Below are positions 32,740 through 44,691 of a DNA stretch of 64,000 bases, piece by piece. Made by a program: the position numbers and the translations under genes. Source of the DNA: Musa acuminata AAA Group (lineage: Eukaryota; Streptophyta; Magnoliopsida; Zingiberales; Musaceae); assembly GCF_036884655.1 (NCBI RefSeq), contig NC_088339.1:23110501-23174500 (forward strand), in the 5' to 3' direction. Every line of letters starts with the position of its first letter. Within the stretch, counting starts at the first letter, position 1. Under the pieces are notes generated by a model. It was not told where the DNA came from, did not search any database, and worked only from the letters and a program-made list of their open reading frames with translations.

Positions 32740-32915
32740 ATTTTGATCTTACTTTTGTGATCTCCATGAGCAAGCATAGACAGATACGTAAGTGGCTTTG
32801 AACCCTGCTTTCTTCGCTACAGCCTCAAACTCCTCCTTCGTCCTCTCATTCTCCTCCTGTGTGCATGAATCATCATCATCCCGACATCGAAGGGGAATGT
32901 AAAATTCTAATTTTA
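32740..32915 (-). pseudogene. OMT exon-4 relic, antisense orientation
   Basis: Read on the minus strand from about 32912 the frames give TFPFDVGMMMIHA, then ERTKEEFEAVAKKAGF, then KATYVSVYACS near the C-terminus. This matches the second half of OMT exon 4 (DVGMM...GGRERT...LAKAAGF...). At least two frameshifts separate the pieces, and the first half of exon 4 (the HDW part) is missing. It faces OMT-3 tail to tail. It is probably the 3' end of the gene whose exons 2-3 survive at 43288-43635, since both are on the minus strand in the right order and only inserted repeats lie between. Confidence 0.75.
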
Positions 32916-33069
32916 ATCAGTATTAATATTGTAAATACGGGGATTGTAATACCCTAGTTTTAATTTAAAAAATAATATTATAATTTAATATAATAAGAAA
33001 CTTAGGATTATGTCTCTCGTAATTTATAGTCACCATCCTCTTGGGATACGAAGTAGTCATTGACATATA

Positions 33070-35337
33070 GTTGAAACTGGTCTCACACTTCTACACCAAG
33101 CCTCTATGCCACAAACTTTTTGGATTGCAGCATTTCAAACTGCCGTCTACCTCATTAATCGTATGCTCACTCTTGTCCTTGAGTACGAGTCACCATTTGA
33201 AAAATTATTTCACAATTCCCCAAACCTTCAAAAACTTAAAGTGTTTGGATGTTTATGTTATCCATGGCTCCGTCCCTATGCCTCACATAAGTTAACATCA
33301 AAATCTAAACCTTGTGTTTTCATTGGATACTCCCTTGACCATAATGCTTTTCGATGCTATGAACCCCAATCTCGAAAAGTCTTTACGTCTCGTCATGTTT
33401 TTTTTATAGAGACTACCTTTCCGTTTCACAACCCTGAGTCTCCTGCTATGCGACCTACTCCATCACATATACATCATTGGAGTACGCCATCAATCCCGTC
33501 AACCGAGTCTCCCATAATATCATCCTGTTCTTCTCCTCCTCAGGATCCACACTCTCTCCTCCCGATGCAACAGGTCCTCACTCCCTCCATTGTGCCTCTC
33601 CCTTCTTCACACGGTTCCCCTACGACTGACGGTATTCCCTCGGACTCACATTCACTACCTTTATCCTCTTCTGGGACCAATGACACTGAAGTCACTCAGC
33701 CTACCCTAATCTGTGCCCCTCCACCGCCCATACCTACAACACCCTCTATAGCCCCTGGACATCCAATGACAACACGCTCCAAAAGTGGTGTCTTTAAACC
33801 ACAACAAATCCTTGACCTACATACCATCACAACATCCTTGTCAGAGACTACTGAACCTACCACAATTACTCAAGCCCAAAAATCTCCATACTGGCGTAAA
33901 GCCATGTGTGAAGAATATGATGCACTCCTCCATAATTCTACATGGACTATTGTACCCTCTCATCCCACACAAAACATCATCGGGTGTAAGTGGGTCTTTC
34001 GAATTAAGCGGAACCCAGATGGATCCGTAGCCAGATATAAAGCGCGTCTAGTGGCCAAAGGATTTCATCAACGACCTGGTGTTGACTTTACAGAGACATT
34101 CAGCCCTGTTGTTAAACCCATAACAATTCGACTTATTTTGAGTTTGGCCATCTCAAAAGGCTGGCATTTACGTCAACTCGACGTTAACAATGCCTTTCTA
34201 CAGGGGACCCTAACTGACGAAGTCTTCATGTAGCAGCCTCCTAGCTTCATCCACCCTCAATATCTAAAGCATGTTTGTAAACTACAAAAAGCTATTTATG
34301 GACTTCATCAGGCTCCAAGAGCTTGGTACACCGAACTTGGCTCGTTTTTGGTATCAATTGGCTTCATCAACTCTAAGTCTGATACTTCCTTATTTCTTCG
34401 TCACCAAAGTGGCAATATATTATATCTTCTGGTATATGTGGATGATATTATTGTCACAGGCAATAATCCTATGGAAATCAAGGCATTCCTTAAGCATTTA
34501 GCAGATCGGTTCTCCCTTAAAGATCTAGGAACCTTGAGCTATTTTTTGGGAGTGGAAGCAACATATACATCTTCCGAGCTCTTCCTATCACAACGAAAGT
34601 ATATTCAAGATCTATTATCTAAAACGAACATGCAAGATGCAAAGGCAGTTACAACACCTTTGTCTAATGGCGAGTCGCTCAAACTATGTGATGGAAGCCT
34701 TGCTACAGACCCAACTCAATACCGTCAAGTCCTTGGCTCCTTACAGTACTTATCTCTCACCCGTCCGGATATCTCATTTGCGGTCAATAAATTATCTCAA
34801 TTTATGCATCGACCATCTACTATGCATTGGTCTGCAGTCAAACGAATATTACGATATCTTCATGGGACTATCAATCATGGCATCTTTTTTCGCAAACACT
34901 CTCTCCTTCATCTCCATGCCTTTGCTGATGCTAATTGGGCAGGGAATTTTGATGACAGAACATCCACATCGGGGTATATTCTCTTCCTTGGACCTAATCC
35001 GATCAGTTGGAGTTCCAAGAAGCAAAAGATAGTTGCACGTTCTACAACTGAAGCTGAATACTGTGCCATTGCCACCGCAGCTGCAGAACTCAATTGGGTC
35101 ATGAATCTCCTCAAGGAACTTGGCATCAACATCAACTCTACTCCTACAATATATTGTGACAATGTCGGAGCCACTTATCTATGCGCCAATCCGGTATTCC
35201 ACTCCCGCATGAAACACATCGCCATCGACTTTCACTTTGTGCGAAAACAAGTTATCAAACATCAACTACGTCGACTTTCACTTTTTGCGAGAACAAGTTA
35301 TCAAACAAGTACGTGTGTCCCACGTACATACGGCTGA
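33070..35337 (+). pseudogene. copia-3 pol remnant
   Basis: One frame covers 33106-34233 and, after a TAG at 34231-34233, 34348-35337. It contains the integrase end (VFGCLCYPW), a Pro/Ser-rich linker, reverse transcriptase ([28 protein letters not shown]) and RNase H (DANWAG, STTEAEY). A 37-bp segment is duplicated in tandem with a 46-bp offset (35225-35261 and 35271-35307), which shifts the frame and ends the RNase H early. Confidence 0.88.
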
Positions 35338-35379
35338 TCAATTAGCGGATTCCCTCACAAAGCCTCTCACCCACAAATC

Positions 35380-35553
35380 AAGATCTCCCGTGATAATAAC
35401 CGCAACAACAGTCAAGATCTCCCTAACTACATGATAAGATATCATAAATCTGTTGAGGAAAATTCTCTCTTCTAAACATGTATAAATATAGAGTATTGTA
35501 TACTGTTTCAATCAATACAATCTTCTTCTTTCTATTTCATTTCATTTCTATCA
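35380..35553 (+). repeat. 3' LTR of copia-3
   Basis: It begins around 35380-35391 (TGATAATAACC) and ends TATCA at 35553, about 163-174 bp. It contains 'catgtataaatatagag', a TATA box. The same LTR family is found split at 17536-17605 and 22837-22906. The left boundary is approximate. Confidence 0.7.
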
Positions 35554-37099
35554 GGGAGACACTAGAGGATCACTTACAAAAGATCAAGGTAGGGAACTTT
35601 AACTTTCCTACATCCTCATCGTCCTCTTTTGATTATCAATATCTTTTTCATATTTGATTGATATTCTTTTGGCATGGTAAAGCTACATGAGTTTACATTT
35701 TTTTTCCTCATGAATTTATATATATATATATATATATATATTAAGGCATTCAAAATAGAAAATTGATTATTGAGTCCTTTGAAAGTTATTTCTAAGGTTT
35801 TTAAATAATTTATTTATTTTTTTGAAAAGGATGGGATGGAAGTTATATTGTTTGAATAGGATCCAAAAATAGTGTAGCTTTATTCAAAAACAGTGCAACT
35901 CATGTCATTAAATTTTTTTTGCATCCTTAAAACCTAAAAAAACCTTACATAATAATATTCAAGTGATTTTTGTCCATAGAGCATTGTAAATTCACCTTAA
36001 CTTGGGTAAAATAAAAAAAATCAGAATCTCACAGTTTTAAAGGGTTGAAATAAATAAAATATTTATTTTAATAGCATAAAAATGAAAAAAAAAAGTTCGT
36101 TTATGTATTTTTAAGTTATTTGTAAGATTTTTCTGAATTTTTTTAAAAAGCTAGGATGTGAGTTACACTATTTTTTAATGTGTTACATTATTTTTGGATC
36201 CCATACAAAAATAGTGTAACTTAGGTCTATTATCACCCAAAAATATCGAAATTTTTATGAAGCATTGAAAGTATCTAATGAGGCCATAGTTGAAGAATTG
36301 TTCTAAAAGATGTATTTTCGATTAACTAAGCTCTTTTTTTTCGATCAATTTAAGTTGAAATTATAAGGTTGTAATTATGTCATTATTTTTTTATTTCATA
36401 ATATTTATATTAAAAATTTAAGATTATTTTTATTTTTATGAATGTATCTATTATTTAATTTATTGGTTATTATTTATTTTTGTTCGATTTAAATGTTGGG
36501 TCTATTCGATGGCTATTTAGGACTCATGGGTGGTGAGGCTCATGGGGTGCTTGTGCGCTTCCTCCTCCTCCTCATGATGTCATGATTATATCATATAGAG
36601 ACATTGGAAAACTAGTAAAGACCAACAAGTTTATAGATCATGTTAGACAAAAATCATAACATCAATTGCAATATGGAAGCAAATGTTCGTTACATACCAT
36701 GTCTAGCAATAGACAACACTAACTAAGATGAATCCCAAAAAATATGTCCTAACCTCAAGTCCTTGAATCACAGCAATCATAAAGAATATGTCTGTGCTAA
36801 AAATTTAGGTTATATTTTAATCATATTATGCATGTTCACTAATACCTCGCTAATTAATCATTAGAGATGTCGTCACTTCAACAATATCCATACATTAAAT
36901 GTTTTCGACTCTTCAAACTCGCTAATTAATTATTTTTTTATAATTTGAAATAAAATTTTTTTTGTTGGGTTTTATGTCTAAGAAAAAGAATAAAAAGGGC
37001 TCATTTTCCTAAAATAATTTAAATAAAAACGAATCAATCTACATGAGCATGGTATAGAATAAAAAATATATTAAAAAATATATTAAAGACTTTACAATC
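35554..37099. other. AT-rich spacer with a foldback
   Basis: No coding region is recognised. 'ggatccaaaaatagtgtag' at 35859-35877 recurs in inverted form at 36183-36201 (17 of 19 bases), with further related 'atagtgtaac' text nearby. A (TA)n run lies at about 35720-35740. 36490-36800 is less AT-rich but shows no gene. Confidence 0.45.
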
Positions 37100-37330
37100 T
37101 TATTATTATTATCATTGCAAAGAAGAGAAGATGAGAATAGTTCTTACAGATCAATATCGCTGTTACTTTTGGATCCGATGACGTATTCGTAGATTAGATA
37201 AAAATTTTCTGAATGTTATTAAAAGATATTCATCGTAAACTAACTTTATTATTATTTGATTTTAAAATTTAACATTAAATTTTTTCACGTAATAGTGTGA
37301 TTTTTATGTTTACAATTGCTTGTAAGTCCA
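37100..37330 (+). repeat. Dispersed LTR-like repeat, copy C
   Basis: 'atcaatatcgctgttacttttggatccgatgacg', 'gattagataaaaattttctgaatg' and 'ttgattttaaaatttaacattaaattttttcac' match copy B at 27240-27390 closely enough to be the same family. The TATA-containing first half seen in A and B is not clear here. Confidence 0.5.
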
Positions 37331-37539
37331 ATCATGAAAATTCTACTATAAATTTATCTCGATAAAGATTAATATGGATGTCAAACTTAAATAGATGATA
37401 ACTCTCATGTATGAAAGAGGAGGAGGATGATGAGGATGTTATGTCTCTTATGTTGTAACCAAGGTAACCGAGGATTGAGACATTTTTCCTTCTTTCTTTA
37501 TATATACTTTTTCCCTCGTTGTTAGTCTAACATATCTTC

Positions 37540-37767
37540 TGTTATAAATTGTTCAAATTAAGAATTTCTTTTCAAAAGATTTATTTGAAAATGTGTTTTC
37601 TTTTATTTTTTGGTAGTTATTTTTCAAAGGTTGTGTCTTTTGAGAAAATAGTTATAATTTTCAAAGGTTGTGTCTTTTGAGAAAATATCTATAAATAGCT
37701 ATTTAGGGGTAAATTACAGATACAATTCTTTCATGCTCCTCTTCTTTGTCGTATCTTTTTTCCAACA
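37540..37767 (+). repeat. 5' LTR of copia-4 (shortened)
   Basis: It carries two copies of the caaaggttgtgtcttttgag motif and TATA-like 'tctataaatagc'. It jumps from 'ttcatgctc' directly to 'ctcttctttgtcgta', skipping about 260 bp present in the 3' LTR; the junction lies in CTCTTCTTT-like repeated text. Confidence 0.9.
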
Positions 37768-37806
37768 TTCTAAAAACGATATCTTGTGAGTTTATTCAAA
37801 TTCACT

Positions 37807-40800
37807 ATGGAGGCTACAAATACCATCAAATTATTGAATCAAGATTTTATTCGTTTGGATCGTTTTGATGGAACGAATTTTACCCGTTGGCAAGACAAGA
37901 TGAAGTTCATGTTGACTGCTTTGAAGATCTTCTATGTGCTTGATCCAAATCTTTAACCAATTCCTGATCCAACCGACGATGACACCGATGAAATCAAGGC
38001 TGAACAAAAGAAAAGAAATGAAGATGAAGTCATGTGTAGAGGACACATTCTCAATGCTCTTTCGGACTGTCTTTATGATCTTTATACGGTGAAATTGAAC
38101 TTCCTGAACCTTTTCAAGTAAGGGTTGTAATAGCCAAGTTGCCTTCATCTTGGAAAGGATATTACTTTGGAGCAAATTCAAAAACATCTTCGAATCGAGG
38201 AGGAATCGAGGATGAGAGATAAGAGTGAAAACTCTTTTTGCAATATAAAAGCAAATGTTGTGAATCAGCCTAAGAATTCCAACAAAAGCAAACAAAACAA
38301 GGAGAATCATTTTGGCCCCAAAAGGGATCAAAGACAATTTAAGAAGCCACAGAGTGGAGGCTGTTTTGTTTGTGGAAAACCTGGTCATTTTGCTAGGGAT
38401 TGCAGATTTAAAAAAGGCTAGAAACCAAAAGTCAACTCCGTTGAGGGAGATGATAATATAATCGCTACGGTGAGCGAAGTGAATGCCATATTTGGCAAGA
38501 TTTCTGGTTGGTGGTACGATACTTGTGCTACTGTCCATGTTTGCTATGATAAGGGACTCTTCAAGACTTACAAAGAAGTCACAGAAGGGCAAGAGATTCA
38601 AATGGGAAATGAAGTTCGTTCTAAGGTGATTGACAAGGGAAATATGGAACTGTGGAACTCACTTTCACTTCAGGTAAGAAAGTCACTCTTACTAATGTTT
38701 TTCATGTACCGGATATGAGTAGAAATTTAGTGAGTGGGAATCTCCTTAGCAAACCTGGAATTAAATCTGTATTTGAATCCGGGAAGTTAATTCTATCCCG
38801 TGATGGAACTTTTGTTGGAAAAGGCTATTCCGTCGAGGGAATGGTCAAATTATCTATTATTGACAATGATTCTAAAGTTAATAAAGATGTTGCTTCTATT
38901 TATATTGTTGATTCTTATTCATTATGACATGATAGATTAGCACATATTGGAATTACCATGATTAGAAGAATGGTTAAGTGTGGCTTAATAAATTGTCATT
39001 TTGATGATCTTAATAAATATGAAATTTGTGTTAAATCAAAGATGATGAAGAAACCCTTCAAAAGTGTTGAAAGATATACTAATTTGTTAGATTTAATACA
39101 TTATGATATATGTGAATTAAATGACATATTAATGAGAGGAGGTAATAGATATTTTATTACTTTTATAGATGATATGTCTAGATTCACATATGTGTACTTA
39201 TTGAAACATAAAAATGATGCTTTTAATGCTTTTAAGGCATATAAAGCAGAAGTTGAAAATCAATTGGGGAAGAAAATTTAAGTTTTAAGAAGTGATAGAG
39301 GAGGTGAATACTTTCCTAATGAATTTAACTTGTTTTGTGAACAACATGGCATAATTCATGAATGTTCAGCACCTAGAATACCTGAGCAAAATGGATTAGC
39401 AGAAAGAAAAAATAGAACTTATCTAGAGATGATTAATGCTATGTTGTTGCATGCTAAATTATCTTATAATTTGTGGGGAGAAGCTTTATTAGCTGCATGT
39501 CATATCTTAAATAGAATTCCCTCTAAAAAGAATAAGATCTCTCCATATGAGTTATGGAAAGGAAGACAACCTAACATTGGTTATTTTAAAGTGTGGAGGT
39601 GTCTTGCATATTATAAGAATAATGATCCTCAAAGGACAAAATTGGGACCTAGAGGAATCAAATGTGCATTTATAGGCTATGCCTCAAATAGCAAAGCATA
39701 TAGACTTCTTAATTTAGAGTCTAATATCATAATAGAATCTCGAGATGTGGAGTTCTTTGAACATTTATTGACTTCTAGTAATAATGTTCATCCTCCAACT
39801 AGTGAAGAGTCACTAGTGAAGAAATCTCAAAAGATTGGTGAGCAACCTAAAATTCCTTTGATTGGACATCAATCAAGTTCACAAGAGGTTGGAGAGCAAT
39901 CTTACGAATTAAGGAGAAGTACTCGTGTACAAAAAGCAAAAACATTAAAATCGGATGAGATTGATTCTCAAAGTATTTCTTTTTACCTTGTAGAAGGAAC
40001 TAATGAGAGAGTATTAAAAACAATTCCTCTTGTTTTACAAGTGGAAGATGATCCTAAAACATTTAAAGAAGCTATGGCTTCTCGTGATGCTGCTTTTTGG
40101 AAAGATACTATTAATGATGAGATGGATTCTATTATGTCAAATCATACTTGGGAACTTGTCGATTTACCTTTTGCCTCAAAACCTATTAGTTGTAGATGGA
40201 TATTTTGTAGGAAGTATCATACAAATGGTACTCTCCAAACGTTCAAAGCAAGGTTAGTTGCTTTCGACAAAAGGAAGGAATAGATTATTTTGACACATAT
40301 GCTCCTGTGGCTAGGATCACATCTATTAGAATTATTTTTGCTTTAGCATCAATTTTTGATCTTTATGTTCATCAAATGGATGTCAAAACGGCATTTCTAA
40401 ATGGAGACCTCGATGAGGAGGTTTATATGGAACAACCCGAAGGTTTTGTTCTACCGGGAAATGAACATAAAGTGTGTAAACTTATTAAATCATTGTATGG
40501 TTTAAAGCAGGCTCCAAAGCAATGGCATGAGAAATTTGATGCAATAATTCTTTCTAATGGATTTGTTCATAATATTGCAGATAAATGTGTTTATCTCAAA
40601 ACTTGTGATGACTATATGGTGATAGTTTGCCTTTATGTTAATGATATGCTAATAGTGAGCAACAACATAAAAGGTATTGTAGAAACAAAGAGGTTTCTAT
40701 CTTCAACATTTAAGATGAAAGATCTTGGGCAAGTTGATACTATACTAGGTATCAAGGTAAAAAGAAATAGTGGGGCAAATACCCCATTTGACCCAAGTAT

Positions 40801-41512
40801 CAAATTAGTCAAGAATGTTAGAAGAATAGTGGCTCAATTAGAATATTCAAGTGCTATAGGACGTCTTATGTATGCAACGCAGTGCACAAGACCTGATATA
40901 GCATTTGCAGTTAGTAAATTGAGTAGATTTACTAGCAATCCAAATGTAGAGCATTGGAAGGCTATTGAAAGAGTTCTTGGGTACTTTAAACGAACCAAAG
41001 ATTATGGCCTACAATACTCAAAATTTCTTGCTATTTTAGAAGGATATACTGACGCAAGTTGGATATCGAGTTTTGGAGATAATAAATCCACTACTGGTTG
41101 GGTGTTCACCTTGGGAGGTGGCGTTGTTTCTTGGAAGAGCAAGAAACAAACGTGTATAACTCACTCAACTATGGAATCAGAATTTGTTGCTCTAACAGAT
41201 GCAGGAAAGGAGGCTGAATGGTTGAGGGACTTTCTATTAGAATTTCCATCGACTTCTAAGAGTGTGAATTCAATTTCTATACTTTGTGATAGTCAAGCCA
41301 CTTTAGCTCGTGCATATAGTGAAATATATAATGGAAAGTCAAGACATATAAGTCTTAGACATGATTATGTGAGGAAATTAATCAAGAGTGGGATTATTTC
41401 ACTCACATTTGTGAAAACAAGTGAGAATTTGGTTGATCCATTCACCAAACCTCTTACAAGAGAAGTTGTAAGATCAACATCAAAATGGATGGGGCTAAAA
41501 CTCCTTGAATAA
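37807..41512 (+). pseudogene. copia-4 gag-pol remnant with frameshifts and stops
   Basis: Gag starts MEATNTIKLLNQ at 37807. A CCHC knuckle (CFVCGKPGHFARDC), protease region (WWYDTCATVHV, where the usual Asp-Ser/Thr-Gly is altered to D-T-C), integrase (FITFIDDMSRF, EQNGLAERKNRT), reverse transcriptase ([20 protein letters not shown]) and RNase H follow. Stops occur at 37954, 38419, 38926 and 39279. Frameshifts lie near 38650 and 40265; the second removes about 7 bp at the usual LVAKGF motif. About 30 codons are missing after KVKRNSG. The RT motif reads YVND instead of YVDD. Inactive. Confidence 0.9.
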
Positions 41513-42081
41513 AAGATCCACCAATGATAGCAACCCTACTCAACATTATAAAATGAGTAATGAAGAGTTCAAAGGGTAAGAACAAGTCATTGATATGTGG
41601 AGTGGTTCAGCACTTTGAAATATTTTATGAGTCCCATCTAAAGATGTTAAAGTGCTGGTTGTCACCGAATGAGGGTTGAGTTAATTATACTCTTAATGAA
41701 GTTCAGTCAAGTTAGGACAAGTATCTCAAAGAGTGACAAAGATACTATAAGAACTTCACCTATATGAACTTAGAAGTGGTGCCGCTTCGATTGAGAGTTG
41801 GAGTTTCTCTCATAAAAGTTCATGAACTTGGATGAGCCCAAGGCCATATTAGGGCTAAGCGAGATTTTATAAGGAATACAAGAATGTTGTATTTATGTGT
41901 GTGGTATCACTGGTGTTGTCATAAGGAATAACAAATTCAAAGCTTTTATGCTATTTGGGATTTCGACTTCACTTTGTGATGCTTACACTAAGGTAATATT
42001 CAAATCGAAAGATATATTACTTTATTCATAAATACTATTTAATCACTTGGAGAAAATTTTAAATTTGAATAAGTGGGGGAT

Positions 42082-42607
42082 TGTTATAAATTATTCAAAT
42101 TAAGAATTTCTTTTCAAAAGATTTATTTGAAAAGGTGTTTTCTTTTATTTTTTTGTAGTTATTTTTCAAAGGTCGTGTCTTTTGAGAAAATAGTTATAAT
42201 TTTCAAAGGTTGTGTCTTTTGAGAAAATAGTTAATTTTCAAAGGTTGTGTCTTTTGAGAAAATATCTATAAATAGCTATTTGGGGGTAAATTACAGATAC
42301 AATTCTTTCATGCTCTTCTTCTTTACTCTCCAAGTGATTGAGTTAGATATTCTCCGATTCCTCTCTGAAGATTCTTTATTGTTTGCTCAATACAGATCTT
42401 CTAAAGGCTTGTCATATCCACTAAAACTATTTGCATCAAACCCAGAGCAATCTTATTGAGAAGAGGGTGCAAATATCATTTTTAGGAAAGTGTTTATACA
42501 CGTTTCAAGCCTAAATATCTTTCCTAAAGTATTCTTGATCTTGTGTTTGTTATTTGTTTCCATAGTGGGTTTTATCCTCTTCTTTGTCGTACCTCTTTTT
42601 TCCAACA
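42082..42607 (+). repeat. 3' LTR of copia-4
   Basis: 526 bp with three U3 motif copies (about 42167, 42206 and 42241) and a full R/U5 region. It is followed by the TCTTC duplication. Confidence 0.92.
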
Positions 42608-42612
42608 TCTTC

Positions 42613-43287
42613 TTCCTCTATATTTCTTCGTTAGTTAATACGTCATTTGACTGTCAGTTAAAAGCATAACTGTTGTTAATACCATTGTAGCTTGAAAAAA
42701 TATTAAGGTTTTTGTATCTATTTTTAACTCGAACTAACTAGATACATATTGAAGTTTTAAGCAATTAAACTTGAATTTTCAGATGGATGTCACTCGGATG
42801 AATATACGTAGAGAATCTTAATATGTGGAGAGACACATATTATATGAAAATTTGAAATAGAAAATATAATCTTTTTAAAGGATAGGCTTGTGAAAATTAA
42901 CAAAAAATTATAATTATATTACGATAATGGCAGTGACGAAATATTGTTGGAAACTTGCTTTTACTACCGAGTGCGATTGATGACCTAAATATTTAGTTGA
43001 CTTTACAGTCTTCGTATTGTGGCCAGTCCCGCTCACTTAACAGTCGGATTGCCACTCAGATGGTGATTACTGGAACGTGGATGACAGTATGTATGGCATG
43101 CACTCGATTTGCCCTTTTCTTTTGTTCGATATGTCTCGAGTAGTTTGAAGAGTGTTCTCTTTCATGTATAAGCTTCAATTGTTTGATATTATGTCTCTCA
43201 AATGATTCCAGGCGTGTCCTTTTGATAAGTTTGGTTTGACGCCTAGCCAATACCTAAAATATCAAATCAGTAAGCAGAATGTAAGTA
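42613..43287. other. Spacer between copia-4 and the OMT exon 2-3 relic
   Basis: Mostly AT-rich. It would correspond to the interrupted intron 3 of the antisense OMT relic if that reconstruction is right. No gene is recognised. Confidence 0.4.
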
Positions 43288-43635
43288 TCGACCTTCACGA
43301 AAATGGCGTCTCCTCCACTCCGAATGCGTTGACGTGCTCTACGCCTGCGTGGAGTCAACGGATTCCAAGTTTATGAATTCTTTTGCTTCCATGTAAGAGG
43401 GTAGGCACTGTGACAGTGACGCATGCCTGATAATAAATGGCGAACCCGGGGCGGGTGGTGCGCCGGAGATGACAAGAGGGTGGCCAAAGTTAATGCCCTT
43501 GATACGCAGGTGCCTGCAGGAGGAGACGACCAGAGAGGCTCACGACTCCTGATCATGGCTATGAGGTGGCCAGACTATCACGCAGATGACCAAATGTCTC
43601 ATTTAATGCAGACGTGGACGTGTTGACCAACTTCT
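43288..43635 (-). pseudogene. OMT exon 2-3 relic, antisense orientation
   Basis: On the minus strand exon 3 reads GVEHV after a GCAG acceptor at about 43348, then continues in a shifted frame as sequence matching [11 protein letters not shown], and ends in a GT donor at about 43289. Exon 2 is upstream: HLRIKGINF, VISGAPP and the exon end near 43440 match OMT exon 2 ([21 protein letters not shown] type). Weaker similarity continues to about 43635, where the LVDVGGG region should be. It resembles OMT-4 most (extra Gly codon and ISGAPP) and is head to head with it. Confidence 0.75.
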
Positions 43636-44580
43636 TACGCTCTCAGGTAATGAAATGCAGCATGGATAGGCATGCATTTAAATGTTAACGATAAGAGCAA
43701 CCCTTAGGGGTGGCGACAAGTACGTGCTCGGTCACCTCTCTCCGTCATAACGTATTGCGACACTGTTACGCCTTTGCCCCAAACACTGTTGGAATAAATT
43801 TGGGGATTCTGACTTTGATAAACGTGTTACTTTTCGAAACCATGCAATTTTATGAAGGCAGTCATCTTGAGGAGAGGATAAGTATTCCTAGTCGGAGGTG
43901 ATGATCTAATGGAACACCCTGTGTTCTTCTTTATGCTCAGCAAGTAGACAGGATTGCAGCATGTATCATACAGATCATTATACTTGTAATTACGCATCAT
44001 TAAATGCTGAAATGTTTGGGTGTTCTTTATCCAAAACAAAGCCTGAAGTATTTATCTCCGCAGCTCCTGAGGTGAAGTCATTTTCGAGAGACGGCGTATG
44101 GGGGTCATCACAAGATGGTCCTTTTGCCATCAGACTGTCAATCGTAGACCGACGAGAATGCATGGTAGTAGTGTTTGCAGTCTCAGGCGCCTTGACTGTT
44201 TGACCTTTTCCTCGAATTGGATCTGACGTCTTACAAGGAATGGTGTTGGCTTATGTTGGAAAATTTCAACCATTCCCATGCTACGATGGTGAAAGGTAGG
44301 ATTGGTAATATGCTGCTCGGAGGAGGGATTTGGGAGATCACAAACCCCGGTTTGGTTCCATGTCATATCTCGTGGTAAACATCATGCAGAAACATATCGA
44401 TGACTAGAACATGCTGTCACTGTCATGCCCTCGAAACACAATTTTTCGACCACGGGTTGGATATATGCCGTATTAAGGCGTAGATGAGTGTGCGTTGCCC
44501 GTCATCTTATACTCGACCGAGGTTGCCATCTAATCTAATTATGGTATGGATTCAATTGAGGTTGTTGTAGCAGAGGGGTT
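43636..44580. other. Upstream region of OMT-4
   Basis: No coding region is supported. The short frames at 43710-43901, 43961-44203 and 44130-44366 lack recognisable motifs. A degraded exon 1 of the antisense OMT relic would be expected here, but I could not see it. Confidence 0.4.
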
Positions 44581-44587
44581 TGCACGG

Positions 44588-44594
44588 TATAAAG
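44588..44594 (+). promoter_or_regulatory. TATA box of OMT-4
   Basis: CGGTATAAAGATAG lies 98-104 bp upstream of the OMT-4 start codon, a spacing very similar to OMT-1. Confidence 0.65.
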
Positions 44595-44691
44595 ATAGAC
44601 CTCCTCCTCCCCGGTTTCACATTCAAGGACTATACCCTTCCTCTGTTACTCTTTCTCGTCTCCCAACTTATAAGCCACTCCAGCCGGCAAT

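Larger units (their letters stand above)
33030..35553 (+). mobile_element. 5'-truncated Ty1/copia element copia-3 (Ale/Retrofit-like)
   Basis: Homology starts abruptly inside integrase ([10 protein letters not shown] at about 33070, preceded by decayed sequence) and runs through integrase, reverse transcriptase and RNase H. It ends in a short LTR whose end '...tttctatca' is at 35553. No 5' LTR, Gag or protease is present. The short LTR (about 165 bp) and the motifs YGLHQAPRAWY and LVYVDDIIVTG fit the Ale/Retrofit group. The pol C-terminus is joined to the LTR without a clear purine tract, so the 3' junction is also deleted. Confidence 0.85.
37540..42607 (+). mobile_element. Full-length Ty1/copia retrotransposon copia-4
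   Basis: This element is 5068 bp on the plus strand. LTRs start TGTTATAAATT and end CCAACA: 37540-37767 and 42082-42607. The target duplication TCTTC is perfect (37535-37539 and 42608-42612). A purine tract aataagtggggga precedes the 3' LTR. The 5' LTR is only 228 bp against 526 bp because about 260 bp near its end are deleted. The 3' LTR has three copies of a 36-40-bp motif (caaaggttgtgtcttttgagaaaata) and the 5' LTR has two. Protein motifs ([17 protein letters not shown]) place it in Ty1/copia, possibly Tork-related. Confidence 0.92.
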
